Of a stretch of 64,000 nucleotides of DNA, positions 1 through 11,308 are shown one piece after another. Under the pieces are notes generated by a model. It was given only the letters and a program-made list of their open reading frames with translations, ran no database searches and had not been told where the DNA came from. The position numbers and the translations under genes were made by a program. Source of the stretch: Lomentospora prolificans (Eukaryota; Ascomycota; Sordariomycetes; Microascales; Microascaceae); assembly GCA_029532625.1 (NCBI GenBank), contig JARFXM010000009.1, positions 1,798,001-1,862,000 of the forward strand. Direction: 5' to 3'. Within the stretch, counting starts at the first letter, position 1. Every line of letters starts with the position of its first letter.

Positions 1-1060
1 CCCAGACATCCGACAAGTGCCTCGTAGCATGGATCAGTTTGTGGCTCTTGAGACGAGCTCTGCTCTTCCAGATGCTGCCAGTAGTACTCCCATATCCACA
101 CCAACGCTTTTTCGGCCGCCGATCGTAGTCTGGCGAGAGACGGAAGTTGCTCGTGCGTCGCTTGATGTCGAAGCTCGACAAAGGTTGCGGGGAGACCTAT
201 CGTCTTGGCGATCGAGAACATGCTCATCTTGCGCTGCTTATCCTGCTGCATGTCCAGGAGGCCCGTAACGAATCTTTTGACACCTCCAAGTTAGCAAAGG
301 AGGCTTACACAACGAACACTTGTGGGTGGGTAGGGGCTCAGTCCCGTCCGCGGTGCCTGGCCTAGCCTTCAGACCGGTTTACATGACGTCGGGGGGTCAG
401 GGCAGCATTTACAAAGGGGCCATCGACGGGCGACAGGCGTAGTATCTTCGTGGTTGAAGGTTGTAGAAACCCCAGCCAGGAGTGCCTGAGTCACGGACAG
501 TCCTACGATGCTCTCGTTCTCAAATCACGCCGAAAATGGTCCCAGAAAGCTACATCTAACACTCACCCACCCGACGCAGACCTAGGGCACCGGGGAAAAG
601 AAAGTAGAAGAAGAAAAAAAAAGGAAGAGATGGGAAAACCCAAGCATGGAAAAGGTCAAGGAGGGAAAATAAGATGAACCGCGCCATACCGACTAAAGGC
701 CGTTGAATACGCCGCCCGAACTGCGTACGCGGAGGAGCCCTGATGCTCTCGATCATCTCGAAGTCCCTCGTCGCTCAGAATCGCCGCCATCAGGAGCGCC
801 GTCGACTCTACTAGATGGGGGCAATTCCCTCGCTGCACCCACATTGACACCCTCGCCACGGCGCGGTGCTGAAGCTCCTGCCTTGCGCGCCTCTGGTCTT
901 CGACGGCAACATTGTCGTAATCCCTGGCAGACCCCTGCTCAGGAGCGCTGAGAGGCCTCAGAGCATCATCTGACGGATCTGGAGGCGTGGGGTAGAATTC
1001 CACGCGCACGGATAATAGTTCCTGACGGTCTCGCCAGGGAGTAAAGACGAATTGGACCAT
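1..1060 (-). CDS. LAS1: Pre-rRNA processing endonuclease Las1, N-terminal part (truncated by window edge)
   Basis: Las1 is the HEPN-family endoribonuclease that, with the kinase Grc3, cuts ITS2 of the pre-rRNA in the nucleolus. Two exons are visible: 1060-690 and 273-1, joined across a 416-base intron (donor GTATGG, acceptor AAAAG). The joined frame is open to the window edge. Residue 1 begins MVQFVFTPWRDRQELL. Around residues 77-90 is VARVSMWVQRGNCPHLVEST, the conserved Las1 core. Exon 2 carries the HEPN catalytic motif R-HQAT-H at residues 159-164, followed by LPSLARLRSAAEKAL and a Trp-rich WIWEYYWQHLEE segment. The start at 1060 was chosen because FTPWRD sits near the N terminus in this family. 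The in-frame ATG at 1324 would add a region that does not look like Las1. The C-terminal part, which would hold the Grc3-binding tail, lies outside the window. Gene identity rests on motifs I recognise; the exon joint is inferred from phase and homology. Confidence 0.9.
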
Positions 1061-3378
1061 TTCCCCCCCTTTGTCCTCGTAGCGGTGCGCCGTGTGCCGT
1101 TTATTCCCAATATGAAAGAAGGGTAAATTTTGCGGATGAATAAATTTTGACCAGTTTGAATCGGTGCATTGTATTTGGTGCTTGGCTGCCGTCAGCAAAA
1201 TTGATGGAAGCTTACATAAGCTGCCTAACTCTCCCAACGCATGCTCCGTGTCCCTTGGCTCCCTGTAATCATGTTCCTGAACAAAACGATGGGTAGATTC
1301 GGGAGATCCGGCAGAAGTTTCCACCTGTGGACCGCCCAGCCAGGAAGAAGAGTATCAAACCAATATCGGTATATTCTTTTACCGCCTCGCTGTCGCTGTC
1401 AGGGGAAAACGGTACGAGATTGCTCAAAGGGTGCGACTGGGGCAGGATTGTTAACCATGCGGCAGAAAGACCGCAACATCCGCTTCTTGTCGCTCCTCGC
1501 TTCCGGAGGGTGTTTGCCAGCGCGTAGATTCGGGATTCCTTCCATAGGATGGCCGCCCCTTCGTCAAACCCCGACCACAAATCTGCAGGTAAAGAGGGAG
1601 CAGCTACCACAGCCGGCGTGTGGGTATCGCCGGGTCCCCCAATGCAGGCGCAAACAGCACTTACAGGGACCCCATTTGATTCCCGTTTACCCTGTCCTTT
1701 GCCTGGCATACTTTTTCCACCGTACGAAAGTCCAGCCGTTGCGTGCGCCGATCACAGCACACGCACCTCCTCGCAAGCCGAGCTAGCGGGGGTGGGGCCC
1801 GGGGGAGGGAGGAAGAGCCAGCCATGAGCGAAATATGGCGGCATGGCCCCCCAGATAGTGAGACCGAACTCACGGAGGGAAAAGGGAGGGAATGGGTCGA
1901 CCAAAGGAAAATTGGTCTGTGGACACGCCCCAGCATCCGCCCCAGTCAAGTCAGTCACGCCCTCAGCCCACCAAACTACGGGGTACAGTTTATCCCGTTC
2001 ACAAAAGTCGATTATATGCACGCCCCCTTGTTCTCGTCGCACCGTTGGGAGAAACAGGAAGATGCGACCCTCTTTTTTCCCTTGCTCTCACACCCCTGCA
2101 CCACAGCTCCCCAAGACATACGAAGTAAAATTCCCAGCTCTGACTTGACGTTCTCGGCACACACACACACACACGAATCCCACCCCACAACCCACGAAAC
2201 GAACGCCCCCTCCTTCATCTGGGACCGTCGCTTCCCCCCCCCCCCATCTCCCCTTCCCAACCACTCACAGGGCCTCCAAAAGACTCTTTCCAGAAATGGA
2301 TCGAGGAAGCACAGGCCCACTTCCGCCCACATGTCCGACAGGGGTCCCTTCCTCTCAATGAGGCTCTGTCTCGCATTTCCTTGTCCCCCCTTCTTCCGGT
2401 AGAAAAAGCTGTTCATTGCGGGTCATGCGTCGAACCGTCGACTACGAGGTAGTCTTGCATCCGAAATACACACACGCTCGAACACACATAGGCTGCTCAA
2501 CATCAAACGTACCGCCATCCCCAGTACCTTTTCTCGCTCTGTACTATATTTCCAGCAAAGTTGCACAGGCAACTCCCTTTTTTCGTAACAATCGTCAATC
2601 CATGGAACCCGAACCCCCCCACACGCCTTCCTCCCACCCCCCCGGGTACACCCCCGGTGCACACTGCTCCACTTGGAAACATTTTTCTTTCGAGGCAAAG
2701 ACTTGTACTACACTCCCGCCACCATCCATGGATCTCAATCCCAAATGTGACGTTGTTGAAGATCCGAACCTACGCGTCGAGAGGGAAAAAGGAAAAAGGT
2801 TCATTCTTTGGTGGGAGATGGGGGAAGGCCGAGGGGTGCTCTTTCCACTTGGGGATAGATGGAAGCCTACCGCCTTCATGCATTTCCCTACATTTGTGCC
2901 AGCTTGTATCTCGCAAGTCATCACATGCTTTTAGGCGGGTCCCTCCGAGTCGCCGACTTACACCACATGCCATGGCCATCCACACGTAGAAAATCAAGAG
3001 CCTCGAGCATCGTCATTCACGCATAACAATCGAGACAAGTGGAGACTAGCTGACAGGCGAGAGCGAAAATACTTCACTCGCTGTCAATTCGACGACCGTG
3101 GTATGCTCCAGGGCTATCATTATCTATTCTAAAATGAACTCCATTTGTGTATGAAAAAAAAAAGAATCAAACCCTGAGGTCTCCGACAAGACCGTGCACG
3201 AACTCCATGCCCAAGTTTCCCGACCCAAGTCCTGGGGCCCGACCTTTGCAGTCCTTAGTTTTCTATCGTGACAGTAAATAATACATCATGGCTAATTAGA
3301 AAGAAAAAAGGAAATTCGTTTCGTAAGAGAAAGTTCGTTGCGCATGGTGTCCGGTGATAGGACGGTTTCTTTCGTGCT
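1061..3378. other. Intergenic: LAS1 upstream region and 3' flank of the next gene
   Basis: No supportable gene. The part from about 1800 to 2700 is rich in C runs and short CA repeats, with ORFs open on both strands only because stop codons are scarce in C-rich sequence. This is the usual look of a fungal promoter or leader. The part from 2940 to 3378 is more AT-rich and serves as the 3' flank of the gene that ends at 3379. Confidence 0.6.
2159..2174. repeat. (AC)n microsatellite
   Basis: Eight uninterrupted AC units are visible in the C-rich region upstream of LAS1. Confidence 0.9.
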
Positions 3379-4530
3379 TTAATCTTCCGACTTCTCCTTC
3401 TCGTCGTCATCCTCTTCTTCTTCGTCATCGCTTTCAGGAGGCTGCCAGGTCTCTTCAAGCTTCAGGCCTTTGCCTGATGACTCGCAAAGCTTCGGCGCTC
3501 CACCGCCCAAAAGCGAGGACAAAGTGGACCGGTAGTTGTTCAGTCCAGGGTCGGCCTCGTACTTTTCGGGGGTATCGTAAAGACCCATACCGACGAGGAT
3601 CTCGCCCTCGTCATCCGACTCCTGCAAAGGCTCGTACGGGGCCGTCTCCTCCGACTTGACCGCGGTCTTGACGTGCTGAACCTGGGGGAGGTTCTCTGGG
3701 GTGGGCGGTGAGGTTCGGTCGAAACCGTGCTCAACAAAGCTCCTCCACTCTGAGGCGTCCGACGGCTGGGAACCATCATTGCCGCCAAGAATGGTAGAAG
3801 AGGTGGGATTAGTAAAGAGAGGCGGGAACGGCTCCTGATAATCCATAGTGTTGTCCAGAGCAGGGGAGATACTACACGCCTCCATTGGCGGCGACACGTA
3901 GCTAGAGGGTTGTTCTTGAGCATAACCCCAGGCCTGATTGTCGACGGGGAGGCATGGCTGAACGGCAATGTCGCTAGCTGGAAGAGAGAGAGGAGAGAAC
4001 GTCACCGGCGACGTTTGGCAAGAGTACGAAGAGAGCATGGGAGACATGTGCTGGTAGCTGGTGGAGAGATCCTGAGTGGGGAAGTAGTAAGTTGTCGTGG
4101 GTTGACGTTGTTGGACCTGGTGATATTGCTGTTGTGCTTGGGGCGCTTGAAGTTGAAAGTGCGACGAAGCTGGGTGCCAGCTTACTGGCCTCGGTGTTCG
4201 CTGTTTTACAGGCTCGGATGCAAGATCTACTACGCCAGGGGCGGGAAGAACGACTTGATCCATGACCTGCTGCTTCCTCCACGCGAAGTTACCGTCGTTG
4301 ACCATCGTCCTTCTCCTGCCGACGGACCTGGGGCTGTTGCTCGCGCTGGTAGGCTTCGTGACTCGCATCGTTGTGCCGGATCGCTGGCCATTGGACCCGC
4401 GGGAGAACCTCCTTACTAGTTGCGAAGCGGTAATCTGTCTTACCCAGCTGTCATGGATAGGATCTGGGATTGCATATTGCGTTGGCAGCGCGGTGCAGGC
4501 CGCCGAATAGCTGAGAGGTGATGGCATCAT
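3379..4530 (-). CDS. Conserved-looking low-complexity protein with acidic C terminus, function unknown
   Basis: A single-exon frame of 383 residues if it starts at the ATG at 4530 (MMPSPLSYS); an in-frame ATG at 4596 would add 22 residues. The N-terminal third holds WVRQITASQLVRRFSRGS and a basic patch, GRRRTM. The middle is Gln/Pro/Ser/Tyr-rich and probably disordered. The C terminus has LVGMGLYDTPEK, then GKGLKLEETWQPP, and finishes in a run of Asp/Glu/Lys. I see no catalytic domain, signal peptide or membrane segment. The basic-to-acidic layout, with aromatic Q-rich sequence, would fit a nuclear regulator, but this is inference only. The last 70 residues look the most constrained and would be the best probe for relatives. 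The stop lies at 3379 and the leader upstream is pyrimidine-rich. Confidence that it is a gene is high; its function is not known to me. Confidence 0.75.
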   Translation of the reverse strand: MMPSPLSYSAACTALPTQYAIPDPIHDSWVRQITASQLVRRFSRGSNGQRSGTTMRVTKPTSASNSPRSVGRRRTMVNDGNFAWRKQQVMDQVVLPAPGVVDLASEPVKQRTPRPVSWHPASSHFQLQAPQAQQQYHQVQQRQPTTTYYFPTQDLSTSYQHMSPMLSSYSCQTSPVTFSPLSLPASDIAVQPCLPVDNQAWGYAQEQPSSYVSPPMEACSISPALDNTMDYQEPFPPLFTNPTSSTILGGNDGSQPSDASEWRSFVEHGFDRTSPPTPENLPQVQHVKTAVKSEETAPYEPLQESDDEGEILVGMGLYDTPEKYEADPGLNNYRSTLSSLLGGGAPKLCESSGKGLKLEETWQPPESDDEEEEDDDEKEKSED

Positions 4531-5170
4531 TTTGGGTTGCCCTTGGAAGGGGTGCTTGCGTATATGGGTCAAGATGCTCAAGTGGTGGTTGAGCAAGGTT
4601 GGCTATAGCGGCATGGGAGATGATAGTGTTGTAAGTAGTAGTAGACAGGAGATGGTGTAAGAGAAAAGGCCAGAGAGGGAGAGTTGTAAGAGAGGTAGGC
4701 GGGTGAGGATGTGAAGTTGGTATGTAGATGGGGTTGGCGTTCGGATGTTATATCATCTTGGAAGAAAGAGAGAGGCGAATGAGTATGGTTGAGAAAAAGT
4801 AGATGACGGGTTTGGATAACCGCTCTAGATATGAAGTGGGATGGTGTGGTGTATGTGGAGTGTGGGATCTAGGGAAGGACGCAAGGTGATATTGGTTTGG
4901 ACGAGTGTTGTTGCTTCCTGACCAGGGGAGCGGAGCAATCAAAAAACCATGGGGACCACTCCTGTTAGCGTAGGTGTATTATACAACAGTCAAGGCTCGG
5001 CTGCAGCCTGGGACAAGGGACATTGAAGTGAAAGCGTAGGATAGAGGGATCAAGTGACGAGACCATATAGTTCCAAAGTGGGCGGAAGAATCAATGTAAC
5101 TTCTTAGTGTCTCCTCCTGTATACGCGCCATGTTACGTTTGAGCCTGGCAGGCCCAAATCGCAATATTTG
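4531..5170 (-). promoter_or_regulatory. Pyrimidine-rich leader and promoter of the 383-residue gene
   Basis: Read on the minus strand, the segment just before the start at 4530 is dominated by CT and CA words (CTCTCC, CAACCACC, CTTACAACAC), as fungal 5' leaders often are. No start site or TATA element can be fixed from sequence alone. Confidence 0.4.
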
Positions 5171-5218
5171 ACAGGGACGGGTTCGGCATTACATCCATCC
5201 ATAGCATCCGCACTTCGA

Positions 5219-5233
5219 CACACACACACACAC
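5219..5233. repeat. (CA)n microsatellite
   Basis: Short uninterrupted CA run, followed by a degenerate CA-rich stretch to about 5247. Confidence 0.85.
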
Positions 5234-7828
5234 GCACCCACACACCACGGGTGACGGGGCACTAGCGTTGGGACAGCGAGATCAGGGAGAGCCGCGCCAT
5301 GTCGCTTGGGGAAGGTATTAGGGTAATGGGTAATACATACACGACTGCGTGTAGAGTCCCACCTTGAGCTAATCGTGTTCCTCTCTGGATTACATGGATT
5401 CTTTTTTTATTAGTGGAGAGTGTCGCCCCCAATACTAGACGGGTTAGGCTTGCAGAGCTGGACAGTCGTTGGAAAGACCAAGGTACGTAGAGGAGTCGGT
5501 CTCATGTACACCCAGGTCGCCTTGACCCATAAGTCATTTAGGCCACCCCTCCAGATGGGGTGGGATGTGTATGGAGGTCGATGGTAGGAGTATCAGAGGG
5601 TGTAGCACCACCAGCTGTGAGGTGGATGTAATAGATAATCCTGCCAAAGAGCCTATGGGAGTACTTACTTTTTTGACTTTATGGTCTTGACTGTCGCAAA
5701 TGTTTGGCAGAGGGAAGGAAGTGAGGCGAAGGGAACACAAGAATGGGGAGAGCAGTGAGAAAAGGCGAGGTGAAATAGGGTATGTGTGATCAAAGGGCAA
5801 GCAGGGGTGTAGTTAGAAAAAGGAGCCGAGATACAGCGCAAGGATGTTGCATCGCGATGTTGGCCAATTAGTACTTGCAGTTCGTGGGGCCAATATTCAA
5901 GTAGCTGAGAAAAAAGAGAAAAATGTTAACTGCGTCATCTTGATATGGAAAGGGGGTGGTGGGTACAAGGCCTGACAAGCGAATGGATGAGGGGGTGAGA
6001 AACCTAAGGAGAAAGATGGGATTTTAAGCTCGAAACATCATCCTTGCCATTGATGGGAGAAGGCCTCCATTCTCTCAATTGAGACCTCAGTTCTAGGATG
6101 CTGGTAACTCTTTGTACAACTCAGACCTACCTCCCTTGTGGCCTCATGCAAGTCACGATCAGAGGATTGGTGGCAGTAAAACTTGTCCAAGGAGTTAAGT
6201 ATTATAGGACAGATTTAGTGCTGTTTTTATATCAGGCTTCCCTACCATGGTACTCGTACTAGCCCTGGTACCAAGAGCAAACTACTAGTACTTTTGGGTG
6301 CACCGCCCCAGCCGGCGATGGCCAGCCAGCTTGGGCCGATGGGCAGGCCTGCAAGCAGTAGTCAACGGTAACATGAATTCGCAAATTTGTGGAGGAACCC
6401 TCCCTGACTGGTGAGTGGGCCCGAGTTTGAATCAATTGATGGCTCCTGCAACGACGAGACGACATTGGGGCTGGCAGTCTCGGCGCGCCATCTCTGTTCG
6501 TCTCGCCACTGACGCTACCGCCTTTTAAGTCGGCGAGAAGGTTCAGACCGCCAGGCGCAGAGCCAGAGCTGGAACATTGAACTTTCAAACCACTCCACAA
6601 CGAGCCCTGGTTGGCCAGCCGAACCAGCGTCGTCGTCTTCATTTGTAGGCGGATACCCGTCTTGACTAGCTGGCACTATCAACAGGGGTGGGGGCACTGT
6701 CAGCCAAATCTCATTGCGCAGAAATGAAGATCGAGCCTCGGGGATGAGACTTCCATGGCCTCCTTCCGGAATGAGGTGTTGTCGCTGGTTGGAGATGATC
6801 CCAGCGAGTGCCTCCTCCCTGGACTCCTGCCTGGCTTTGTAGCTTTGCACTAGTATAGGGAAGGGGGCCACCGTCCGGCCACCAGAGCAGCCCGAGCCCA
6901 AGCAGAGCGATGATCCACCGGCGCTATCGTTGGCGAGAAGGGAGGGGCCAAGTCGGGGTCCGAGTCGACCTAGCATGCAAGCACACGAGTCCAAGACATA
7001 CCTGAATTATTATGTTTTACCCCGACTGGCATTTTGTCCAGTGTGTTGAGAAGCACGAGTACAGAATATACCCGCGTGATGGTTCTAAATCGGAGGGTTC
7101 ACTGAAGGTTGGGTCAGAGTTCCGCTGGCGTCGTGCTTCGTACCTCCACACAAAGAACCCAAGTACATCTACCAGTAATTCCTGCCGGGACATACACTCA
7201 GGTGCTCTCCTGGCCCGGCACAGTTTTCTCTCAGAAGTTTCCATGGAAAGATAGAATCATGGTTTCTCAGAGGCGTGTGCTGTATCGGCTTGGGGGGGGG
7301 AGTGGGTAGATTCAAGTTCTCGGTGCGAGGTATTAACAGAGGAAGGACAGGAATGGAATTGCAGGCCACCCCGCCTTCCAGAATTTCAAACTCTAGAACA
7401 CTGTCCGGCGATTTCCCGTTGCTTTTGGCAAGGGTATTGCCAGCTGTAATACTTCATGCCGCTAGCTGATTCCTGCCAAGAAGCAGTATCTTGTACCTTA
7501 ACAAGTGTTATTACACCGTGTGAAATTTACTCTATAAACACTTGCAAGGTGTGGAAGAACCACACTGCGCGGATTTGCGAGGGATTGGGATCCTACCAGG
7601 GGACAAAGCATCCATTTTGCTCGCCTAGTTTTCCAGCAAATGAGAGAGAAATCATTATTGTTGATCTTGGCCGGACTGTCCACCCCTCGAAGGGTTTCCC
7701 CAAGTTTGATGGCGGAGCGCCTCTCGACAGGGCAGACCGCGTGCCAGATTCCCCGACAAGGTTCGGAGACTGGGGCGATTATGGGCCTGTCAACATCAAA
7801 ATGTTGTTTCTTTTTCAACTCCTCCCCC

Positions 7829-7875
7829 TTTCTTTTTTTCCTTTTCCTTTTTTTTTTTTTTTTTTTTCTTCTTCA
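7829..7875. repeat. T-rich homopolymer tract
   Basis: Nearly pure T with a few C bases, including about 20 consecutive T. No gene end is recognised next to it. Confidence 0.9.
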
Positions 7876-8070
7876 TTTTTATAGGAAAGAAGACACCATC
7901 TTCCATCTTCAAGAGTGTCAGAAGTGACGCGTATGACAGATGGTTTCGCGGATTCTGTCCGTCTTCCCAATGAAACCACCCCCTCCGTCCCCGAACAATC
8001 GAACAATGGAAGGGCTTTTCAAGCCTATTACGCTGCGCAGAATAGTTCGTACCTCATCGATACGCGCGTT

Positions 8071-8118
8071 CTCTACTTCTCTTTTTTCTTTTTTCTTTTT
8101 TTTCCCTTTCTTTTTTTT
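8071..8118. repeat. Polypyrimidine (T-rich) tract
   Basis: About 48 bases of T and C only, 200 bases downstream of the previous T tract. Origin is unknown. Confidence 0.85.
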
Positions 8119-9854
8119 CGTATGCTTGCCTCGAAGAGGGCTAAGAGCTTTGGTGGCGCACTTAAAAGAATATTTCCCTCGTGATGTTTCCCTCCGAAAG
8201 CTTCCCATGATCAGGAGATGATCATTGGTACTGCTTCGCACTCTGGAGAACCGACTAGCGTGTAATTTTCTCCGAGGACAAGGATACTAAACATCCAATA
8301 CTCATGGTGGCAGACCGACGATGCTCCAGGAAGATGAAGAGCGAATGAGATCAGTCAGAGCCAGTCCTCATCACCACACGACCATGAAGTCAACAATAGC
8401 GGGCCCATGTCGTGCGGGATGGGGAATGGGAGGTCAACTAGTGTGAACTACCCGCCAGGCATGAGACAGGCCCAGTACCAAGTATAGTCGTGTAGCACCG
8501 AAATGTGGGTATTGAGATTGATTGCGGTGTTGAATTACTGGCTCAGCCACCAGAGCAGTACACTACCTTACAGGGTCTTGCTGGTGATTCCCCTCTCAGT
8601 TCTCACCCGCTTTTGCGGCCACAGCCAGCGGGTGATTCCAATCCCCGTGTGACCAGTCGCTTTCCCGATTTGTCTATCCACTCTGTTCAACCGAGAAAAG
8701 TATTGCAGACCAATCAGACACCATAGGATTAACCTCATTGGCGAGACTCCCGACAGCAATGTGTTGTCGGTTACGCACCGTATGCTTACAGGCAATCATT
8801 GCTTATCTGGCTAGGTGCCCAGAAACGCTAGCAGGATCATCCCTCTCCGTAAACGACCAGTATCGGAGGTGTCTGCATGTGTATCCGTAGCCGGGAGGTC
8901 GTCGGTGTGCATGGTACAAAGGAGACCCTAATCCTGAGTGCCTCTTCAAGGAAACCAGGGGTGGGTTACGGTGGTTCTGTTTGGGTTGAGTCAAGGGGAT
9001 GCCTGGCCAGCCCAAGGAATGCTGCACTCTTGAACCCTGATACAAGGGCTACTGGCCTGATCAGCAACCATCGTTTTAATGCCAGCCAGCTTAGGGTGCG
9101 TGCTCATTAGTGCTATGCAGGTGGTGTGCCATGTTATCGGCCACTGGGAACGAGCACCTAATACTCTGACTGACAATGGAACTCATTCGCAAGTCGAGCA
9201 CGTGTAAACGTGTAAAACAGAATGCCGCTCTGACTTTATCGGAGTTGAGCGGGCAAGTCACAGCTCCCTCCCACTCTCCCGCCCCCCTCATCTCAGCAAC
9301 TTTTATTCCCGGCTGTTTGAAATCGACTTCTGAAAGATCTTTATCTTGCGACAAATTTTTATTGTCGAGCGGGTGAAGGGGGAAAAGAGTTGAATTGCAT
9401 CGGCTGGGTGAGAATAGTTTCTGTCGGCTTGATCCATGGAATAATACTGCATGGTCGAGTCTTATCCGGAGATACCTCTCTGGGTAGCCTCTTTGGTGGC
9501 TTGGGCCATGGCACCTTTGACAAAAATGCCATAATAAAAGTAGTGGCCCTCGGATGCGAGACGGCCAGGTGGGTACAGATTGGTGTATGTTGTCGTGTGT
9601 GGTGGTTGCCGAGAATTCTTTTGTAGTATTACGGTGAAATAATACCGCAACGGTCAATTCCCACGCCGAGTTAAGATCCCTGCCGTCTGTTTTCTCCTTA
9701 ACTGGGCAGCGGGACAAGTCCAAGGGCGACATGCCGAGTGATGGCTTGACAAACACGATCAGCATGGAACGTTCGGGAGCACGGAGCTGTTCTGCGCTAC
9801 CTTAGCGTCAGAGGTATCTTGATGAGCCAAAGACGGCCAAGCCGTGCTTGAATT

Positions 9855-9867
9855 GGGGGGGGGGGGG
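9855..9867. repeat. G homopolymer
   Basis: Thirteen consecutive G bases in gene-free sequence. Such runs are prone to sequencing-length error. Confidence 0.85.
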
Positions 9868-11266
9868 CGGAACGCCTGCAATGGTCGCCAACAGTGGGTA
9901 CGACTCCGTTTTACACGTTATTATGTGGCGTCGAGTGCCACCAAAGCCAGCCAGGACAATACCGGAAGCGGAAGCGAGGACACATCAATCATACATTCAA
10001 GAGACACTGTGCCCGCCCCTTACGGTTTCGCATTCCAGATTCCAGCAAAAGGATGGCTGGCTGGCCCCAGGCTCTACGAAGGTAGGTTGCCACCCAATTG
10101 CAGCAGCTCGTGCCAACCCGAACCCCTACTTGTGCTTGTATACTAGGTTGTATAGTATAGGTCTCCATCACCGGCCTTCCGAGAAAAGACCACCGTGTGT
10201 TCCTACGTAATCAGGAAAGAAAAAATCGGTTGGGTTAATCCCGCTCATAGCGCAGCTACCCTTGAAGCATTCTCGTACACCCCGTAAGTGGCCCCTCAAG
10301 TCTAGCGGGATGGTACCACTGAGGTCTAAGAGTATTGATCTGTTTGCTTTTTTAGTGTTGCTACGCCTGTCCATTGATCAATGTATTTTGTACCCCTCCC
10401 TTCTCCTGCTCCGGGCTAGCAGGGTGTTAGAAAAAGGTCCCTTAGATGCTCTGGAAGACAAATCGAATTAAGTCCCTCTAAATATACGAACTGAATGCAC
10501 AAACCCGACACGAGAGTTCGACACACTCCATAGATCACTGTGCATAATCAGTAGCATTTCAAGGATCCTCCCGGGCCCCCGTGCCCAAACTCTTCCTGCC
10601 CTTTAACCTCGGCCTGTCAACAAAGACCTCTAGGATCGAGCTGAGTAGTATTAGTAAGAGCACCACCTTCCCACACTCTTGTTCTGGTACGCGACGATTC
10701 CAGTATTGCACAAATGAGACGCCATCCGGTCCAGTACCACCTGACCTGACCATCAGTTTACCAACTGACACAACATTGCCCTTGCCGACACAGCCAATTC
10801 ATTGTCCCCCATTGAGCGGGACTCCGGGAAAGAGAATAATCAACGAAATCAAGTCGCAGCACGCACGGCACCATCCGCCCGATTTCGTGAAATGTCTTGG
10901 AGTTTTGACGATCCAAAGCGCTTTGTTAGGAAACCGAGTGCAGAAAGTATTATCCAAAGTAGCAGAGAATCAGCAACAAATCTGCTCGCATGCTGGCGAG
11001 TCACCGGCGATGTGCATCGACTTTTTTTCCTTTTCTTTTTGAGACAGTTAGTCTCTGCAATTGTCCCCGGTAGCCTCTAGCTTCGTCTACGATGGGGCAC
11101 CTGACAGGCGAGTCAACTGCTGATCCCCACTATTTTTCGAGATAGGAGGCGCGAGCTTGTTTGTGTGTGAGAGAGCGTGTTTGCTGTGGATATGCTTTTT
11201 CCTTGTTTTACAACTAGGCATTCCGTTCCTAGTTCAGCGCCAGCTACTGCTTAGATACCCCTTCCA

Positions 11267-11308
11267 CTAATACTTCGTATCATTTGCACACCTAATACTT
11301 CGTACCAT
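11267..11308. repeat. Short direct repeat, two 17-base copies
   Basis: CTAATACTTCGTATCAT at 11267 and CTAATACTTCGTACCAT at 11292 differ at one base and start 25 bases apart. The core TACTTCGTA word is also seen as TACTTCG or its variants at several other intergenic places. Confidence 0.7.

Noticed and set aside
1061..1324. In-frame extension of LAS1 upstream to an ATG at 1324
   Set aside because: The added 88 residues do not look like Las1, whose conserved FTPWRD segment sits close to the N terminus; the ATG at 1060 fits better.
1743..2934. Several overlapping long frames on both strands upstream of LAS1
   Set aside because: They arise from C-rich, stop-poor promoter sequence; the translations are Pro/Ser/His runs without domains.
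9091..9765. 224-codon minus-strand frame
   Set aside because: No conserved motif, no helix or domain pattern, and frequent rare residue runs; not supportable as a gene.
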